Assembly: GCA_024734555.1 (NCBI GenBank) | Contig: JANPWX010000613.1 | Span: 661,918-725,917 of the forward strand | Direction of reading: 5' to 3' | DNA: 64,000 bases | Origin: Trochalopteron elliotii | Taxonomy: Eukaryota > Chordata > Aves > Passeriformes > Leiothrichidae | Shown here: positions 10,946-52,725 of the stretch, one piece after another | Position numbering within the stretch: position 1 is the stretch's first letter | Layout: each line of letters opens with the position of its first letter | The notes under the pieces: generated by a model | The model's database searches: none | Told to the model about the DNA's origin: nothing | Seen by the model: only the letters and a program-made list of their open reading frames with translations | Program-made: the position numbers and the translations under genes

Positions 10946-11765
10946 TGTCTTGGGTTATGTTACCAAAAAATGTTTACTCTAGTCCATCTGTTGAAACCAG
11001 CTGGGGAGGTGTTTTCCTTATCTCTTGCAACTCCAGAGGGGAGGGGGCTGGCGCCCTTCTGATAATGGGCCAGCTGTTAAATCGGGTGGGGGATTGGTCC
11101 TTATCTCTTTGCACCCTCTGGGGGATATCTTTTGGTAATGGGCCATCAAGGCTCACCAATGACATGACACATTACATCATCCCAGTGTTCCTTATCTCCT
11201 CCATGGGGATACCTTCTGTTAATGGGCCATTAAGGCTCACCAAGGACACATTACCTCGTCCCATTGTGAGATGCTCCACCCAGTGGGGGGAGCCAAACCG
11301 TTATTTTTATCTGAGCCAAACCCAGACAAAAACTGAGAGGTAGGGATACCAGACACTGGTTTTCCAATGGATTCCCAAAGGAAGACTGGGCCCATCTCAC
11401 TGTCACTGGACCCTTTTTCTACGAGGACCATCTCTACTCCAACAGAGCTACATCTGCTGCTCCAGGAGGCCTTACTTTGGACTGCTTCCAACACCCTGAG
11501 CAGCAGGGTGTCAGGTTGTATTTCTGACTCTGTCAGGGCTTCTAGGATTTTCTGTTTGTTTTTGTTTGCTTGCTTTTTTTTATACTACTACATTTGTATT
11601 CTGAATATTTCTAGTAAAGAAACTGTTATTCCTATTCCCAAATCTTTGCCTGAAAAGCCTTTAATTACAAAATTATAATAATTTGGAAGGGGGGGTGTTA
11701 CATTCTCCATTCCAAGGGAAATTCCAGCTTTTCCTGGCAGATACCTGTCTCGCCAAACCAAGACA
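10946..11765 (+). mobile_element. Solo LTR of an endogenous retrovirus, younger copy
   Basis: 820 bases with short terminal inverted ends TGTCTT (10946) and AAGACA (11760-11765). It is flanked by a perfect 5-bp duplication ACCTG at 10941-10945 and 11766-11770. Five-base duplications are usual for ERVL-type elements. The first half holds about three direct repeats of roughly 85 bases sharing TTCCTTATCTC and TAATGGGCCA. Such repeats are common in U3 enhancers, which suggests + orientation. No internal retroviral genes are present, so it is a recombined solo LTR. Confidence 0.9.
11012..11275 (+). repeat. U3-like tandem direct repeats inside the younger LTR
   Basis: Three copies of a roughly 85-base unit, each starting near TTCCTTATCTC (about 11012, 11098 and 11190) and containing TAATGGGCCA. 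The last two also share AAGGCTCACCAA. Extra copies explain most of the length excess over the older LTR at 9941-10635. Confidence 0.75.
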
Positions 11766-13309
11766 ACCTGGAGCAATGGTGGTTCCTGGGTGTGCAGTGC
11801 AGGGTTTGGACACACCACCCTTTGCAGGAGTACTGGTGTTTCACCGCCCAGAGTAGGGACAAACCTTGGCATGGGCTCGTCCTCCCCAGCCACCACATGT
11901 ATGGAATGGAGTGTTGGAGCAGAAATTCCCAGAGAATGGACATTCTGGGACATCTACTGCTGATAATTAGTGTGAAGCTTTGGGAATGTCCCCACAACAG
12001 TGATTCTATGGGCAGGGCCAGGCCTATGCCTCGGCTGGGCTCTGCTGCATCATTTAATGTTCATTTCTGTCTCACAAATGTCGCTGAATCACTTAATTTT
12101 GCATTGAAGTGTAGGTTTTGCATCAAAACCTCCAGCTCATGTGGCTCCCTGGTGTGGGCACTTTGCCTTTCCCAGCCTGGAGTTGCTGGCAATCTCAGTC
12201 TCCTGAAACTGCAGGGATCTCCTTGGCAGCAGGTGTGAAGTCAGGGCAGTGGGAATAATATAAAATATTAACAATAATAATTATATTGCATGGCCAGAGA
12301 GGAAGACTAGTGGAATGTCTGCAATAATTCTGCAATATTCCCAAGTAACATTTCTGTATGAATAATTAAATACAAAATGAGGAGACAGCTTTAGGCTGGA
12401 AGTATCTACCCAGAATGCACTGAAAAACAGCCCCAAAAATGATTTAGGGTTGGGGTGCCTGTCTAAGAGGGCAAAAGCAGCTTGGAGGTGAGCTCTGAGG
12501 AAGGAAAGCAGGAACACATGTGGTGAGCATGAGGCAGGTTCTGGCAAAACAATTAGTAGAGCAGCGAGATAAAAGGGCAAGAAACCCCAAACTAGGGATC
12601 TCCTAACAAAACTAACAACAATTAAAATCAAATTAAGAGTCTAAATAAATATGGATGGTTCAATTACTTGTAAAATTTTTTGGCTACAACACCTCTGTAA
12701 ACCTGGACCCACTGAATGTTTCAACACTGACTGCAAGCATCGGCAGGATTTGCGTTTTAGCTGGAACTTGCTGGCACAGATGAGGTGAGAAATGTATTTG
12801 TTTTCTGACTAAATTTAAAGATTCTAAAGGGTATTTTGTGTGCCTCGCTTGAGGGATGAAGAATATTGTGATGTGTATTTCAAATGAGCCATTGCAAATC
12901 TCATTTATTATTTTCCCGAAATCCCATTCCATTTAAGCTGTCACAGCTTGGGGCCCGCTTGTGCTCTTTCCTCCCTCACCGTGGTGGAAAACTCCCGACG
13001 CGTCATTAAAAAATCCTACCCCCACCTCTTTTGTTGTTCCAAAATTCAAATACAAAGGAAAATATCAGTCCCAGATGAGAAGAAAAGCAAGTTTAACAAA
13101 TTCAGAGAAGAGATGGCAATACCCTCTGTTACTCCTGGGTGTGGGAGGTAGTGTGACACCGTGGTCACGATTTGCTGGATGCCGGCGGCAATGGCGATTT
13201 ACAGCTCCCCCTCTCAAATCTCCCCTTCCCAAATCGGATCTCGGCCATGAACATGCCCCAACGCCCACAGCCGTGCCCAGGATTCACCCGGCCGGCTCAG
13301 GGAGCAGCA

Positions 13310-13496
13310 CTGGGAGTGGGGCTGTGCCCCTCACACCCACAGTGCCCCCTCCCAGTGCCCCCAGTACCCTGCGTCTGCCCCCTCTCAGTGTCAGCTCTGT
13401 CCCAGTTCATGCCTATCCCAGGGCCAGTCCCGTCCCAGTGCATCCCCATCCCAGTGTCAGCTCTGTCCCAGTTCATGCCTATCCCAGTGCCAGTCC
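13310..13496. repeat. Minisatellite with 66-bp higher-order period, broken by assembly gap
   Basis: C-rich array of short units of the CCCAGTNCAT type. A segment starting CAGTGTCAGCTCTGTCCCAG at 13386 recurs at 13452, a 66-base period. The array runs straight into the run of N, so its true length is unknown. Confidence 0.85.
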
Positions 13497-13845
13497 NNNN
13501 NNNNNNNNNNNNNNNNNNNNNNNNNNNNNNNNNNNNNNNNNNNNNNNNNNNNNNNNNNNNNNNNNNNNNNNNNNNNNNNNNNNNNNNNNNNNNNNNNNNN
13601 NNNNNNNNNNNNNNNNNNNNNNNNNNNNNNNNNNNNNNNNNNNNNNNNNNNNNNNNNNNNNNNNNNNNNNNNNNNNNNNNNNNNNNNNNNNNNNNNNNNN
13701 NNNNNNNNNNNNNNNNNNNNNNNNNNNNNNNNNNNNNNNNNNNNNNNNNNNNNNNNNNNNNNNNNNNNNNNNNNNNNNNNNNNNNNNNNNNNNNNNNNNN
13801 NNNNNNNNNNNNNNNNNNNNNNNNNNNNNNNNNNNNNNNNNNNNN
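13497..13845. other. Assembly gap (349 N)
   Basis: Unresolved bases directly after a minisatellite. ORFs that appear to pass through it are meaningless. CpG dinucleotides are commoner on both sides (13160-13310 and 13850-14000) than in the surrounding intergenic DNA. The missing sequence may therefore be GC-rich. Confidence 0.99.
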
Positions 13846-15552
13846 CATCACCTCAAGAGGCCGGGTTTCATTTCTTTGCACGGTCGTAAAGTATTTACGG
13901 CTTCTGATGTGGTGTTTGCCCAGTTTTGATTGGCAAGAAGTGGTGGAGGAAATGGGGGTTATCCCGCCTGGGCAGCGCTCCGGTGAAACTCTTCGGGACT
14001 GTGACAACTCAAAAATATTAACAAACATCTAAATCCAGTGCAGTAGAAACAGTTCCGGGAGACTTCCCCAAACCCAGAAAGATTTAAGTTTCAAAACAGA
14101 GATTGTACATGACGGGAAAAACAAAAACAAAAAAAAAATCAAAATTTCAATAAAATCAAACTTTCTGGCAGCAAATTCGAAGGGCAGAACTAATGGAATG
14201 GGGATTTTGGGAGGGAAGTCGGTGCTGAATAAATAGAGGGATAAATATAATCCTTCAAAAAGTATCGATCGGCTGCGGGTAGGGATCGGTGTGGGACAGT
14301 CTGAGTGATGTTTGGTGTCGGGAGAAGGAGATTAGGACAGTTTTATGAAGTCCTGGTGCCACAAGGAATCTGATTAGATTTATACCATGAACACATTTAA
14401 TTTATTCTATTACTGCCCAGATAATTTTTAAAAAATGGCCTGTAACTGGGATTAAGAGATGAAGAGCTCTGATATTTTGTGCCAAACTGTAAAAGACCTT
14501 TCTGGCCTGTGTTTTATTATATAGTAAAACAGAAATAAAAAGGAGGGGAAACAGGGACTTGGTGCTTCAAACTTTCCTTCCCTACACAGCAATTAAAAAC
14601 AGTCTGACGTGGTCTCATCAGTGTTTTGCTTCCTCACTTTATGGTCTGTAATCTACTCAGATTATACGTTTCTGAGGATAGGAACAGTCTTTTCCTGAGC
14701 GAGTATTCCTTCTTGGCCATGGGAGATATGTAATAATGATTAATAGGAGTCCCCAGGGTAGTTTGCTGGATTGCAGTCTTACAAAGTAATTACAGATGCA
14801 ATTAAAACAGAGGATGTTTTTGGCCTCTGTGCACTAGTTTTGCCCTAAAATTGATTACACCTTATTCTGCAAGTAATCCCATTAAAGCTGAACGTGTGTG
14901 AAATAAATTGTAATTCCTGGTGAGTGCTGGGGTGGAATCAGAGCCCAGTTTGAGCTGCTGAGGACATCTGGGTACAACTGCTGGGCAGGTTGTGCAGGGC
15001 CAGCTCCGTTTGTCTTGTCCAGAGGTGATATATTCTGTCTTCAGGGGTTTCATTGCCATAATGAGCAAGTTGCAGGAGGGTGAGTGGGTACATAACCAGA
15101 TGTGCTCTGCAGACCTTGCTGCCCCACTGAATCCTCAGGACCCAGGGTGTGTTTTCCTTGCCTCAGCCATGCTGTTTGTCAGCAATTTTATCAGCAGTTC
15201 TTTATTAACTGAAATTTTAAAGCTTTACATTGATTTTAAAAAGTAGCATTATGAATTTATTTAAAGCAGTGTCTGCAGTCTTACTTTAAATATGCTTAAA
15301 ATTGTGTTGGTTTATCTACAGGAGAAGGGCTGGCTGGCCCTTATCTCACTTCTATCTTCATGCAAAGCTTTTAGTGCAGATACTTCTGGGTATGACGATA
15401 TATTCCATTGGTGTTGAGGGATGTGGATTTGAGGGTGAAGGTTCAGTGTAATCCCCTTGTCCTTTTCCATGAGTGCTGGTGTTTTTTGAGAGATGATGTG
15501 CTGCAAGCCTGATACTGGGACATGGAATCAGATTCCTTCAGGGTGGTGATGG

Positions 15553-15665
15553 AGATCATAAAACCATGGAATACCCTGAGTTGGAAGGGACCCACAAGGG
15601 TCATCGAGTCCAAGTCCTGGCACAGGACACCCCAACAATCCCACTGGGAGTGTTGTCAGAGGATG
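15553..15665 (-). mobile_element. CR1 LINE 3' fragment (antisense)
   Basis: Antisense CR1 tail recognised from ATCATAAAACCATGG, GAGTTGGAAGGGACCCACAA, GGTCATCGAGTCCAA and the following GGCACAGGACACCCCAACAA. Confidence 0.8.
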
Positions 15666-16466
15666 AGGTGTGGAGTGTCCATCTGCCAGTCCATGCCTCA
15701 GCTCTGGGCAGGAAAGTGTTCTGGAGGCCTAAATCCCATTCTCAGAATTGCACAGTTTGAGTATCAATAAGGTGTAGATAAACTGGATCAAAACCAGATC
15801 GACCCACAGCAGTGATTACTCTGGGCATTTATAGTCTCTCTGTGAAGTAACAAGATGATTCCTGAGTTGCAGTGTTGGTTCTTCTTCCCCTCACACTGTT
15901 CCCTCTGTCCCATATTTTCTGTAATTTTTAATCTATTTCACCTTTTCCTCAAGCCCTCCAATTGTGCTGCATGGGCAGAAGAGCGGGAAGAAGGAGACAC
16001 GGTGGGGTGAAAAATTAGATTGGAGACTTGGGGGAAAAATGACCAAGTGAGTCCTTTTAAGGAAGGCTGGCAGCTGCACACTCCGGCATGTGGAATCAAT
16101 TAGCAGCCAAAGCCAACAGAGATCTGACCAAACCCTCTTTCTCCTAATTAGTATCACTCACTGTACTCCACAGGTGAGGTGTGAGGGCAGACATGCTTTG
16201 CTGAATTTGGCAGATTATTTTCCAGAACATGATTCAGTTTACTGGTAAAATACTTTACCCCCAAGGAATGAGTGTTTTATTTTTAGGTTTAGCATCTTTG
16301 GCTCATCTCCTGTTGCTTTGTTTTGTTTTTTTAATTTCTGATTGAATCCAGTAAAGTGATGGGATAAATGCATGGTAGAGCTAAGCAAACAGGTAGAGGT
16401 TGTATTCATGAATCACACAGGATTTGTTTTGACAACCCTATTTTTGCTGTAGCTTTTAAACTTTTT

Positions 16467-16876
16467 GAAAGGCTGAGAGAATTGGAATTGTTCTCCAGAA
16501 TTCTGGAGAAGGGAAAGCTTTGAGGTGACCTAATTGCAGCTTTCCCGTGGCTAAAGGGAACTGACAAAGCTGGAGAGAGACTATTTACAAGGGCCTGGAG
16601 TGACAGGGGAAGCAGAAGTGGCTTCATACTAACAGGCAAGTTTAGATCAGATATTAGGAAGGAATTCTTCTCTGTGAGGGTGGGGAAGCCCTGGCACAGG
16701 GTGCCCAGGGAAGCTGTGGCTGCCCCTGGATCCCTGGCAGTGTCCAAGGCCGGGTTGGACAGGGCTTGGAGCAGCTTGGGACAGTGGGAGGTGTCCCTGC
16801 CCATGGCAGGGGGTGAGACTGGATGGGGTTTAAGGTCCCTTCCGATCCCAAACCATTGCCAGATTCTGTGATTCTA
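16467..16876 (+). mobile_element. CR1 LINE 3' fragment (sense), about 410 bp
   Basis: Sense CR1 from the GAGGTGACCTAATTGCAG block through GAAGGAATTCTTCTCTGTGA, GAAGCTGTGGCTGCCCC and CCCATGGCAGGGG to GGTCCCTTCC and the terminal ATTCTGTGATTCTA octamer repeat. Confidence 0.9.
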
Positions 16877-17613
16877 CCCTGGGTCACTCGTGCAGACCGT
16901 GAACATTTTTAAGGTGTGTAATTCCTGTGTGGTGCCAGGTGATGTTCCAAAGTGTGTGTGTAAGTGTTACAGTGTTACAAGTGATTCCCAGCGAGTGGGA
17001 TTAGCAGCTCCATGGTTTCAGGCCTGGAGGAGATGTTCCTGAGGCTCCCAGCTGAGCCCTGTGGAGTGCGAGGTTAGTGCAGGGCTCGGGCAGTAGCTGG
17101 GTGCCCTCCCCAGAGCCACTGCTCTTCCCAAGCAGGAGGAGGTGAGAGTTGGGGAAAGCAGCTCAGCACCAAAGGCTCTTAGTGAAAGCCATAAAACTGG
17201 AAGTAGGCTCTGTTTCTGCTGCTCTCTTTACATAAAGGAACAGAAAGCATTAGCTCTGTGGGCATGGAATAAGGTTTTGTGCCTTCTTTTGCATCCCATC
17301 CAGTCTGTTTGGAATAGGTCAAAATGCTGCCCAGCGTGGCATGGAGTGCCCATAAGGACAGGAGAGAGGAGCTGCTGCCACATGGCTGTCACAGTGTCAC
17401 ATAAACCTGCAGAGACAGGCAGCAAGGTGGGTGTGATGGCAGAGAGGGGCAGTCACACTCAGTGTGAGGCAGCACTGTCAGGTGTCCTGATCCGTGTGCT
17501 GTGTGGGAATGCTGGCTGGCATCAGCAGGGAGAGGGGCTGGGTGTGGAATGGGCACACATTCAGCAGCCACAGCCTGTGCCAGTGCGTTTCTTTTGACTG
17601 CTGAAATAGATAC

Positions 17614-17633
17614 GTGTGTGTGTGTGTGTGTGT
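17614..17633. repeat. (GT)n microsatellite
   Basis: About ten GT dinucleotides. Confidence 0.9.
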
Positions 17634-20600
17634 TTTTGACACAACTGTCAGTAAACCAAGATGAGCAGCTCACAGGCTCCAACAGTGCTTTGGGCTTTGT
17701 TCTGTTCTAGGATGATCTGCTGGTTTAAAGAAGACTCACAATTTTGCTGTCTGATCCTATGAGCTGACTGAGGTCACATTACCATGGCGCTGTTTATTTG
17801 TCTCTCCGTGCAATAGCACGTACCATAATCCATATGTTATCATGTGCTTAGGGGAAACTTGGAAGGGCTCTGTTGTACAAATGAGCTGGACAAGCTCCTG
17901 AAATCCCAAGTACTTCATCTTGTGGTCCTGTGGCAGAACATAGCCAAAAAGTGTTTGCTTCTCCTCCACACCAGCCAAAGCATCTCTCTCCCTTCCTAGA
18001 CCTTTTCCCACTCTAATCTTTCAAAGCAATATTTTCCTTGATTTGTAGTTACAATTTTTCCCTCTTCATGGGGAACAAAAATTAGTAGGAAGTGCAATGG
18101 GTGGAGCTCAGACAGAATTCCTCAATTCGGAATTTTGTCTTTTTTTCCCTTCACTGACATAGTCTCTTCACACCACTAGAGGCTTGCCAGTGGCTACTGA
18201 CATTTTCTCTTGAGGCATTGGTACAATTCCATTGCAGGCTCTGAAGGTTCATTTCAGTCCCTGACTGATGAGGTTCCTGGAGATGAGGCTGTGGTTTTAT
18301 TTGGTAATGGTATTAGTTCAGCCTTGCAAAATACTACTTGCCTGAGGTGAGTAACGGGTTTTGACAGGTGAGTAAAGCATCATCTGTCATTGTCACAGCA
18401 AAGTACAGGCGAGGTGGTTGTGTCTGAGCTCCTAAGTGTTCCAAGCCATTCTGACACCAGTTTAGTTGTGCTGCAAGGAGCCGTGGTGGGGTTTGTGTGT
18501 TTTTGTTTAAACTGCAGGTCTGTTCCTCACTGATGGCACAGGAGAGCCTGGCAGATGTCACGTATCACGTGTCAGACACCGCTTCAGAGCTCTCAGAGCC
18601 AGCTCACACCAAGTGAGAGGAGCAGCTTTCCACCCTGTTTCAGGGCAGAAAGGTGATTTGAAAATCAGTTATTCCCAGAACAGCACAGTATCAGATGGTT
18701 CTCTTGATGCCAGCTGCTTCCTGAATGGAATTTTGCCTCCTGGTCCATGGAAGCTTAGCCAGAAGTGCTGCAAACTTTATGTTATTTACTTGATTTACAG
18801 TCTTTGGGTTTATTGCACCATTGCATTCCTCACCAGAGAGAGACACTGAAATCCTCATGTCATTGGAAATTATCCTGGCAGCACCTGATATGGGATTTCT
18901 GTTGAAATGTTTCTCTTCCCATCCAGTCTGATGAGAAGAAAAACATTTATAGAAGTAGAGTGGGTACCCCCATCCACCCATTTAGCCTTCACACTCACTT
19001 TGTGTGGACTTTTACCCTTTTTTCTTCCTGGTTTTTTTTTTTATTATTTTTATTTTTCGTCTCCTAGCAAAGGTAAGATGGATGTTAAAAGCCAAAGCTG
19101 ATTTTCTGCAGTAACAGTGAGGTGGTTTCCCAAGCTTCCCTGGTTCAGGGGCAGAAATGAGATCAAAACCTGAGTATTTCTGAGCTCTTCCTGTGGATTC
19201 CCTGTCTAAAGATAAAGCATAGAGGTCTGGGTGGAAGCATATTAATTAGGCTCCATTATCTCTGCCAGCCTGGCAATCATTTATCATTTCATAGATCTGA
19301 ATCTGCAACTTGGAACTGAATGACTCATCGCAGTTTTGCAGTATCTTCTTTTGCCTTAATGTTTCTGAGATTTAAAATGCTAAAGATGAAAAGAAATCAA
19401 AACTGGGACAAATGAGGAATGTTCGGGCCTGACTATGGTTGCTCAAAATGTTTCGTGTTAGTTTCTGCTCTCTTTTTAATTGCCCCATTTGCTTCCTTTT
19501 ATTGGGTTGTCTTGATTGTATTGTAGATTTTACTGATAGGGAGCATTATAAAAAAAGCCATTTCTTTATTATATTTTTCTGTGGGTTTACTGGATTTATA
19601 AAATGCAGAGATGAGAAAGAACGATAATTTTGTCAGGTCTTCTCTGGTTAGGTTCAAGATTATTTTCTACGTTGTGATTTTTCACCGTTTTTCCGGCCCA
19701 GTTTGAGGTAAATTCTGCAAGGTAATTACTTCTGTCCAAGTAACTTCCAAACTCCTTCTCCCAAAGGGAGCTTTGTAAATAGTCTTGGTGCTTGAGCTTC
19801 TTTATTTTTAAAGCCTGGATGCAGAGTAAAATCTAAAAAGGGATGGGTTTGCCCTTGTTGAAACTGGCAACCAAACATTTGCTACAAACAAATGTTTATA
19901 AATGTACGAGGCTACATCAAATATTAAATACATTCAATACCACCTGACACAAGGCTCATTTAGTCCAATTCCTACCTCTGCCAGCAGCCATGAGGACGTG
20001 GATGTGTTCTGTGACCCTGAACGTGGACACCAGCCGCAGATGTTCTGCACCTGCAGTTTGGATAAACCAGTGGAAATTGGGGAACCCCTACAGACATTAT
20101 CCTGTGCTACCCAGAGATATTTGCTGTTGCCATTTGCAAAGGTCTGTCATGCTTTTGGCCCAGTTAAAATTATCATAAAGACCCGTGGTGGTGCTGGAGT
20201 TGGAGTTGCAGGAATGCTGAAGTGTCCTGTGTGCATCAGGTTCACGGGTCTGCCTTTGGCTGAGTTATGCTCACACTGAACCTGGAGGTAGAAAGGGAAA
20301 GCACCTGGAAGGCTTCAGGTCAAGAGTGGAGTTCAGGGGCAGACAGGGCTCTCATGAATCATAACCAAGGTCTGCTGGTCACAGATGTGGGATTCTGTGT
20401 TAGAGGAGAGGGAGTGGCTGTTGACATTTGCAAATTACCTACAGCTGTTCTGTTCCTTTGTGCTGAAAACGAATACACAGAATTGCCTTCAAGGCTGCAA
20501 GTTCTGAGTCTTGGGGAGGAAAAGATCAATTTCAAGTGAAATAAATTGGAGCTGAAGGAACTTGAGAGCTCTGAAAAATCAGGTTATTACCACATCAGGC

Positions 20601-21128
20601 ATTCAGAATCAGGCCCCCAACATTCGACCAGTGTTGATAATCTTCCTTCTCCTCCTCCTCCTCCTCCTTTTGAGCAGTGGGGAAGGGCTGGGAAGGACCT
20701 TCAGCTATGAGGAGACAATTCTGCCAGCAGATGTGGATAAACCTTCATGCTTGGAGTGTTCTGAGATCAGTAGTCTGCATTCCTGTAAAACATGGAATTG
20801 GGCCACTGACTCCTTTGGGTTATTTTGCAGTGGCATAGCCTTTGCCCTTTTTTCAGTCCAAGTCATTACACTTCTGCTCCTTACTCAGCTGTAACATTCC
20901 CTCACAGAAACAGCATCACTTTTACTGATTCCTCCTAATAGCAGAGAATCAACAGAGCATCATGTTATTTATTAGACTGAAAGGCACCAAATAATAATGT
21001 GTTGTTTTATATTAGATGATCAAGTGTAAGAGCCCTAGGTACTTTGGTTAGTGGTTCTGGTTAGAATGTTTAGTTGGAACACAATAACTGGCTGCCCAGA
21101 GAGCTTCTTTGTCCTTAAGATGCCAAAT

Positions 21129-21180
21129 ACACACACACACAGATATATATATATATATATGCGTAGATAGATAGATATAT
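21129..21180. repeat. Compound (AC)n(AT)n(GATA)n microsatellite
   Basis: AC repeats 21129-21140, AT repeats 21143-21160, then GATA units to 21180. Confidence 0.9.
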
Positions 21181-23041
21181 TTGCTGTTTAATCATTTTTT
21201 CCCCCTCTCTCTTCCTGCTGTTCCAATTTTTGCATGCACAAAATACATTTTTCCTTAATACCATTCAAGAACATTTCTGGAAAGACAGATTATTTCTGGA
21301 GGGTTTGTGTGGATTTCGTATTAGCAAACCTGCTCTATTAAGCTCTGTTGTGTAAAGGAAGATGCAATCCTGATAGTAAATTCTGCATTTCCAGAATTTA
21401 GGAATGAGGGATAGAGCTGTGGGATGAAGCTGGAGGTTGCCCCCATGATAAGCCAGGCCTCACCCTCAGTTCAGAGACTGTTAGTAAAGATGTTCATTGT
21501 TTTTCTAATACAAACTTATGTGTTCTGGGATTGGGGTTGGGCTTCCCCAGCTCACCTGGCTGCAAGGTGCATTGTGAGATTAAAGCAGGAGGGAGCCCCA
21601 GCCTCTGTCTGCATCGTTTTGGGCAAAACCAGAACTGTTCATTCATGTGCAGGAGCATCACTGCCCTGGAGACGTCTGCTCCTGCAGTGCCAGGGGCACA
21701 GGAACTCTGTGTGGAACAGCACATGGGGCTTGGGGATCTCCTTCCACTGACCTTCTGCCATGGCACTGAGCTGTCCCATCAACCTCAGCCCCTGGAATCT
21801 GCATCAGGATGCTAGTGCTCCTGAAGTGTTTGAGGGAAGTGAACTGGATGGAATCCTGCAGGAAGCTGAGTCCACTTAGAATTATCATTTCTTCAGAATG
21901 GGACATTTCTCTTTGTGTTGAAATGAAAATGATACTCTGTCTCATTGAAGCTGTGGAGAAGGACATGAGCCTTTCAGAAGCAAGTCCAGCATCTTTGAAG
22001 CTTAAAGAAATACAAGCTTTAGATGAAGAGGGGGAAGAACATTTGGGATGAAGCTTTGATAGGGTGCCGGAGGCACCTGACCTCACTTCCTGAGGCCAGG
22101 AGGCACACAGGAGTAGGAGACAGAGGGGGTTTCTGCACTCAACAAGGAGCCCTGTTTCAGAGTGAAGCAAATGCTTTCAGACTGAGGTTTCAGCGAAGTG
22201 CAGATGACTGAGAAAAGATTTCAGACTAATGAAGTGCTTGGAGTAAAAGCTTTGGAGCAGAGCTTGCAAATGCAACCACCTGTGACTTGCCTCTTTCATT
22301 CTGGAGTTCAGTAGTTCCATAATGCAGACAGTAAAAAAGATCAAGGAGTGAGTAATCTTTGCAGCTATTTGCTCATCAGAAAGGTGGTTTTTTCGTTCAG
22401 TTTTTTTTTTTTTTTAATGCTTGGTTGCATTTGCAGGTCAGGAGTAATAAAAGATGCACAGTGGCATTGGTTAACACACTTTAGTACTTTTATCTGGACC
22501 AGTAAAGTGTTCCTGCATGGCCTGTGTTTTAAGCTCCAAGGATGAATCTCTGAAGTCTGCCATGTATCATTCCTTTTCCAAAGCTGCCCTGTATGTGTCT
22601 GGATGGGTTTTGTAGTTCTGCATCTGGATTTCCTGTGATGTCCTTAGCAGGACAGGCTGTGTGTGTGCAGGGCTGTGCTGGAGCAGGGATGGGTGTCGAA
22701 CCCCTCCCTCCTTCCCGGGTCTCCCTCCTCCCTTTAGTGGCACAGGGAGATGGGAATGGGGGTTATGATCAGTTCATCACAGGTTGTTTCTATCGCTGCT
22801 CAGGGAGAGGAGTCAGAGTCCTTCCCTGTTCCAGCAGGGAATTCCTCTTGTGGGAGACAGTTTTTCATGAACTTCTCAAAGTGAGTCCATCCCAAGGGCA
22901 ACAATTCTCCATAAACTGCTGCAACGTGGGTCACTGTTCCCCGGGCTAGTCCTTCAGGCTGTCCAGCATCACTTACTTTGTAAATCTCCAGTTTCCTTTG
23001 ATTAAATGAATCACTGTTTCAGCAGAACTCCCTCACAAATA

Positions 23042-23094
23042 GTATCACAGAGTCATTAAGGTTGGAAAAGACCTTTAAGATTGTCAAGTCAACC
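23042..23094 (-). mobile_element. CR1 LINE extreme 3' end (antisense)
   Basis: TATCACAGAGTCATTAAGG, then TTGGAAAAGACCTTTAAGAT: antisense terminal CR1 sequence. It lies about 230 bases upstream of the first recognised L3MBTL-type exon. Confidence 0.75.
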
Positions 23095-23327
23095 AAGATG
23101 TGCCCAAGAGTACTATTGGAGACCAGTACTCCAGAATGAAAACATTACAGATAAAAGGGGTTATCTACTGAGGTGATGTGGCAGCAAACAGATGATAGTT
23201 ACTTCCCTCACAATGGTACACTGAATGTCAGTTAGTGAAAGTTTGAAAAGGACTTCGACCGAACTCATTGCCTGAAAGCTGTTTTAACATTTTAATTTAA
23301 TGGTTGTCTTTTTCTTTACTTCTGCAG

Positions 23328-52312
<28,985 letters not shown>

Positions 52313-52725
52313 GAAGAGGCTTGGCAGATCCAGGAGGAATTGACAGGGAATGGATCTTCGGCTGTGAGCATTACACAGGTGGATTGGGACTCGGATGTAT
52401 TTTAAGTAGAATTTAGTAAAAATGGTTTGAGTTTATAAAAGTCCTGCCACGGTCTGGAATATGGGGCAGCTTCACTTCCAAGAAGAGGATATTATTATAT
52501 TTTGTAATTGATTTTGGTTTTGATATATCAATCTCTTTTTGAGATGGAGAAGAAACCTCCAGTTCTAAGGGGAATCCAGGGTAGCACTGGTGGAGCTGCA
52601 AGAGCAAGAAGAAAGTTTTGAGGAAAACTGGCTTTGTGTCCAGTGATAGTGCCTGAAAGACTGAGTGATCACCAGTGGAATTAATGTATTCTGTGTAATA
52701 AAAGAGAGAGGAAAAAGATGCACTT
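52313..52725 (+). other. 3' UTR of the L3MBTL-type gene
   Basis: Follows the TGA and ends after the AATAAA at 52697. The length is inferred from that signal. Confidence 0.65.
52697..52702 (+). terminator. Polyadenylation signal AATAAA of the L3MBTL-type gene
   Basis: Canonical AATAAA 385 bases after the stop, the first such signal downstream. Confidence 0.7.

Larger units (their letters stand above)
8926..23327. other. Intergenic / unresolved 5' region between SRSF4 and the L3MBTL-type gene
   Basis: Besides the LTRs, minisatellite, gap, CR1 copies and microsatellites listed separately, I find no exon I can support. The 5' untranslated and first coding exons of the L3MBTL-type gene must start upstream of 23328. 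They may lie here unrecognised or inside the gap. Confidence 0.6.

Noticed and set aside
9941..11765. Single fold-back DNA transposon with long terminal inverted repeats
   Set aside because: Each arm has its own ends and its own distinct 5-bp target duplication, so two separate LTR insertions explain it better.
12961..14032. Long ORFs of 240-320 codons on both strands
   Set aside because: They pass through the run of N and the minisatellite; the open length comes from unknown bases.
19984..20141. Possible 5' exon of the L3MBTL-type gene (open, AG before, GT after)
   Set aside because: Neither open frame ends in the phase exon A needs, and the translation resembles no L3MBTL N-terminus.
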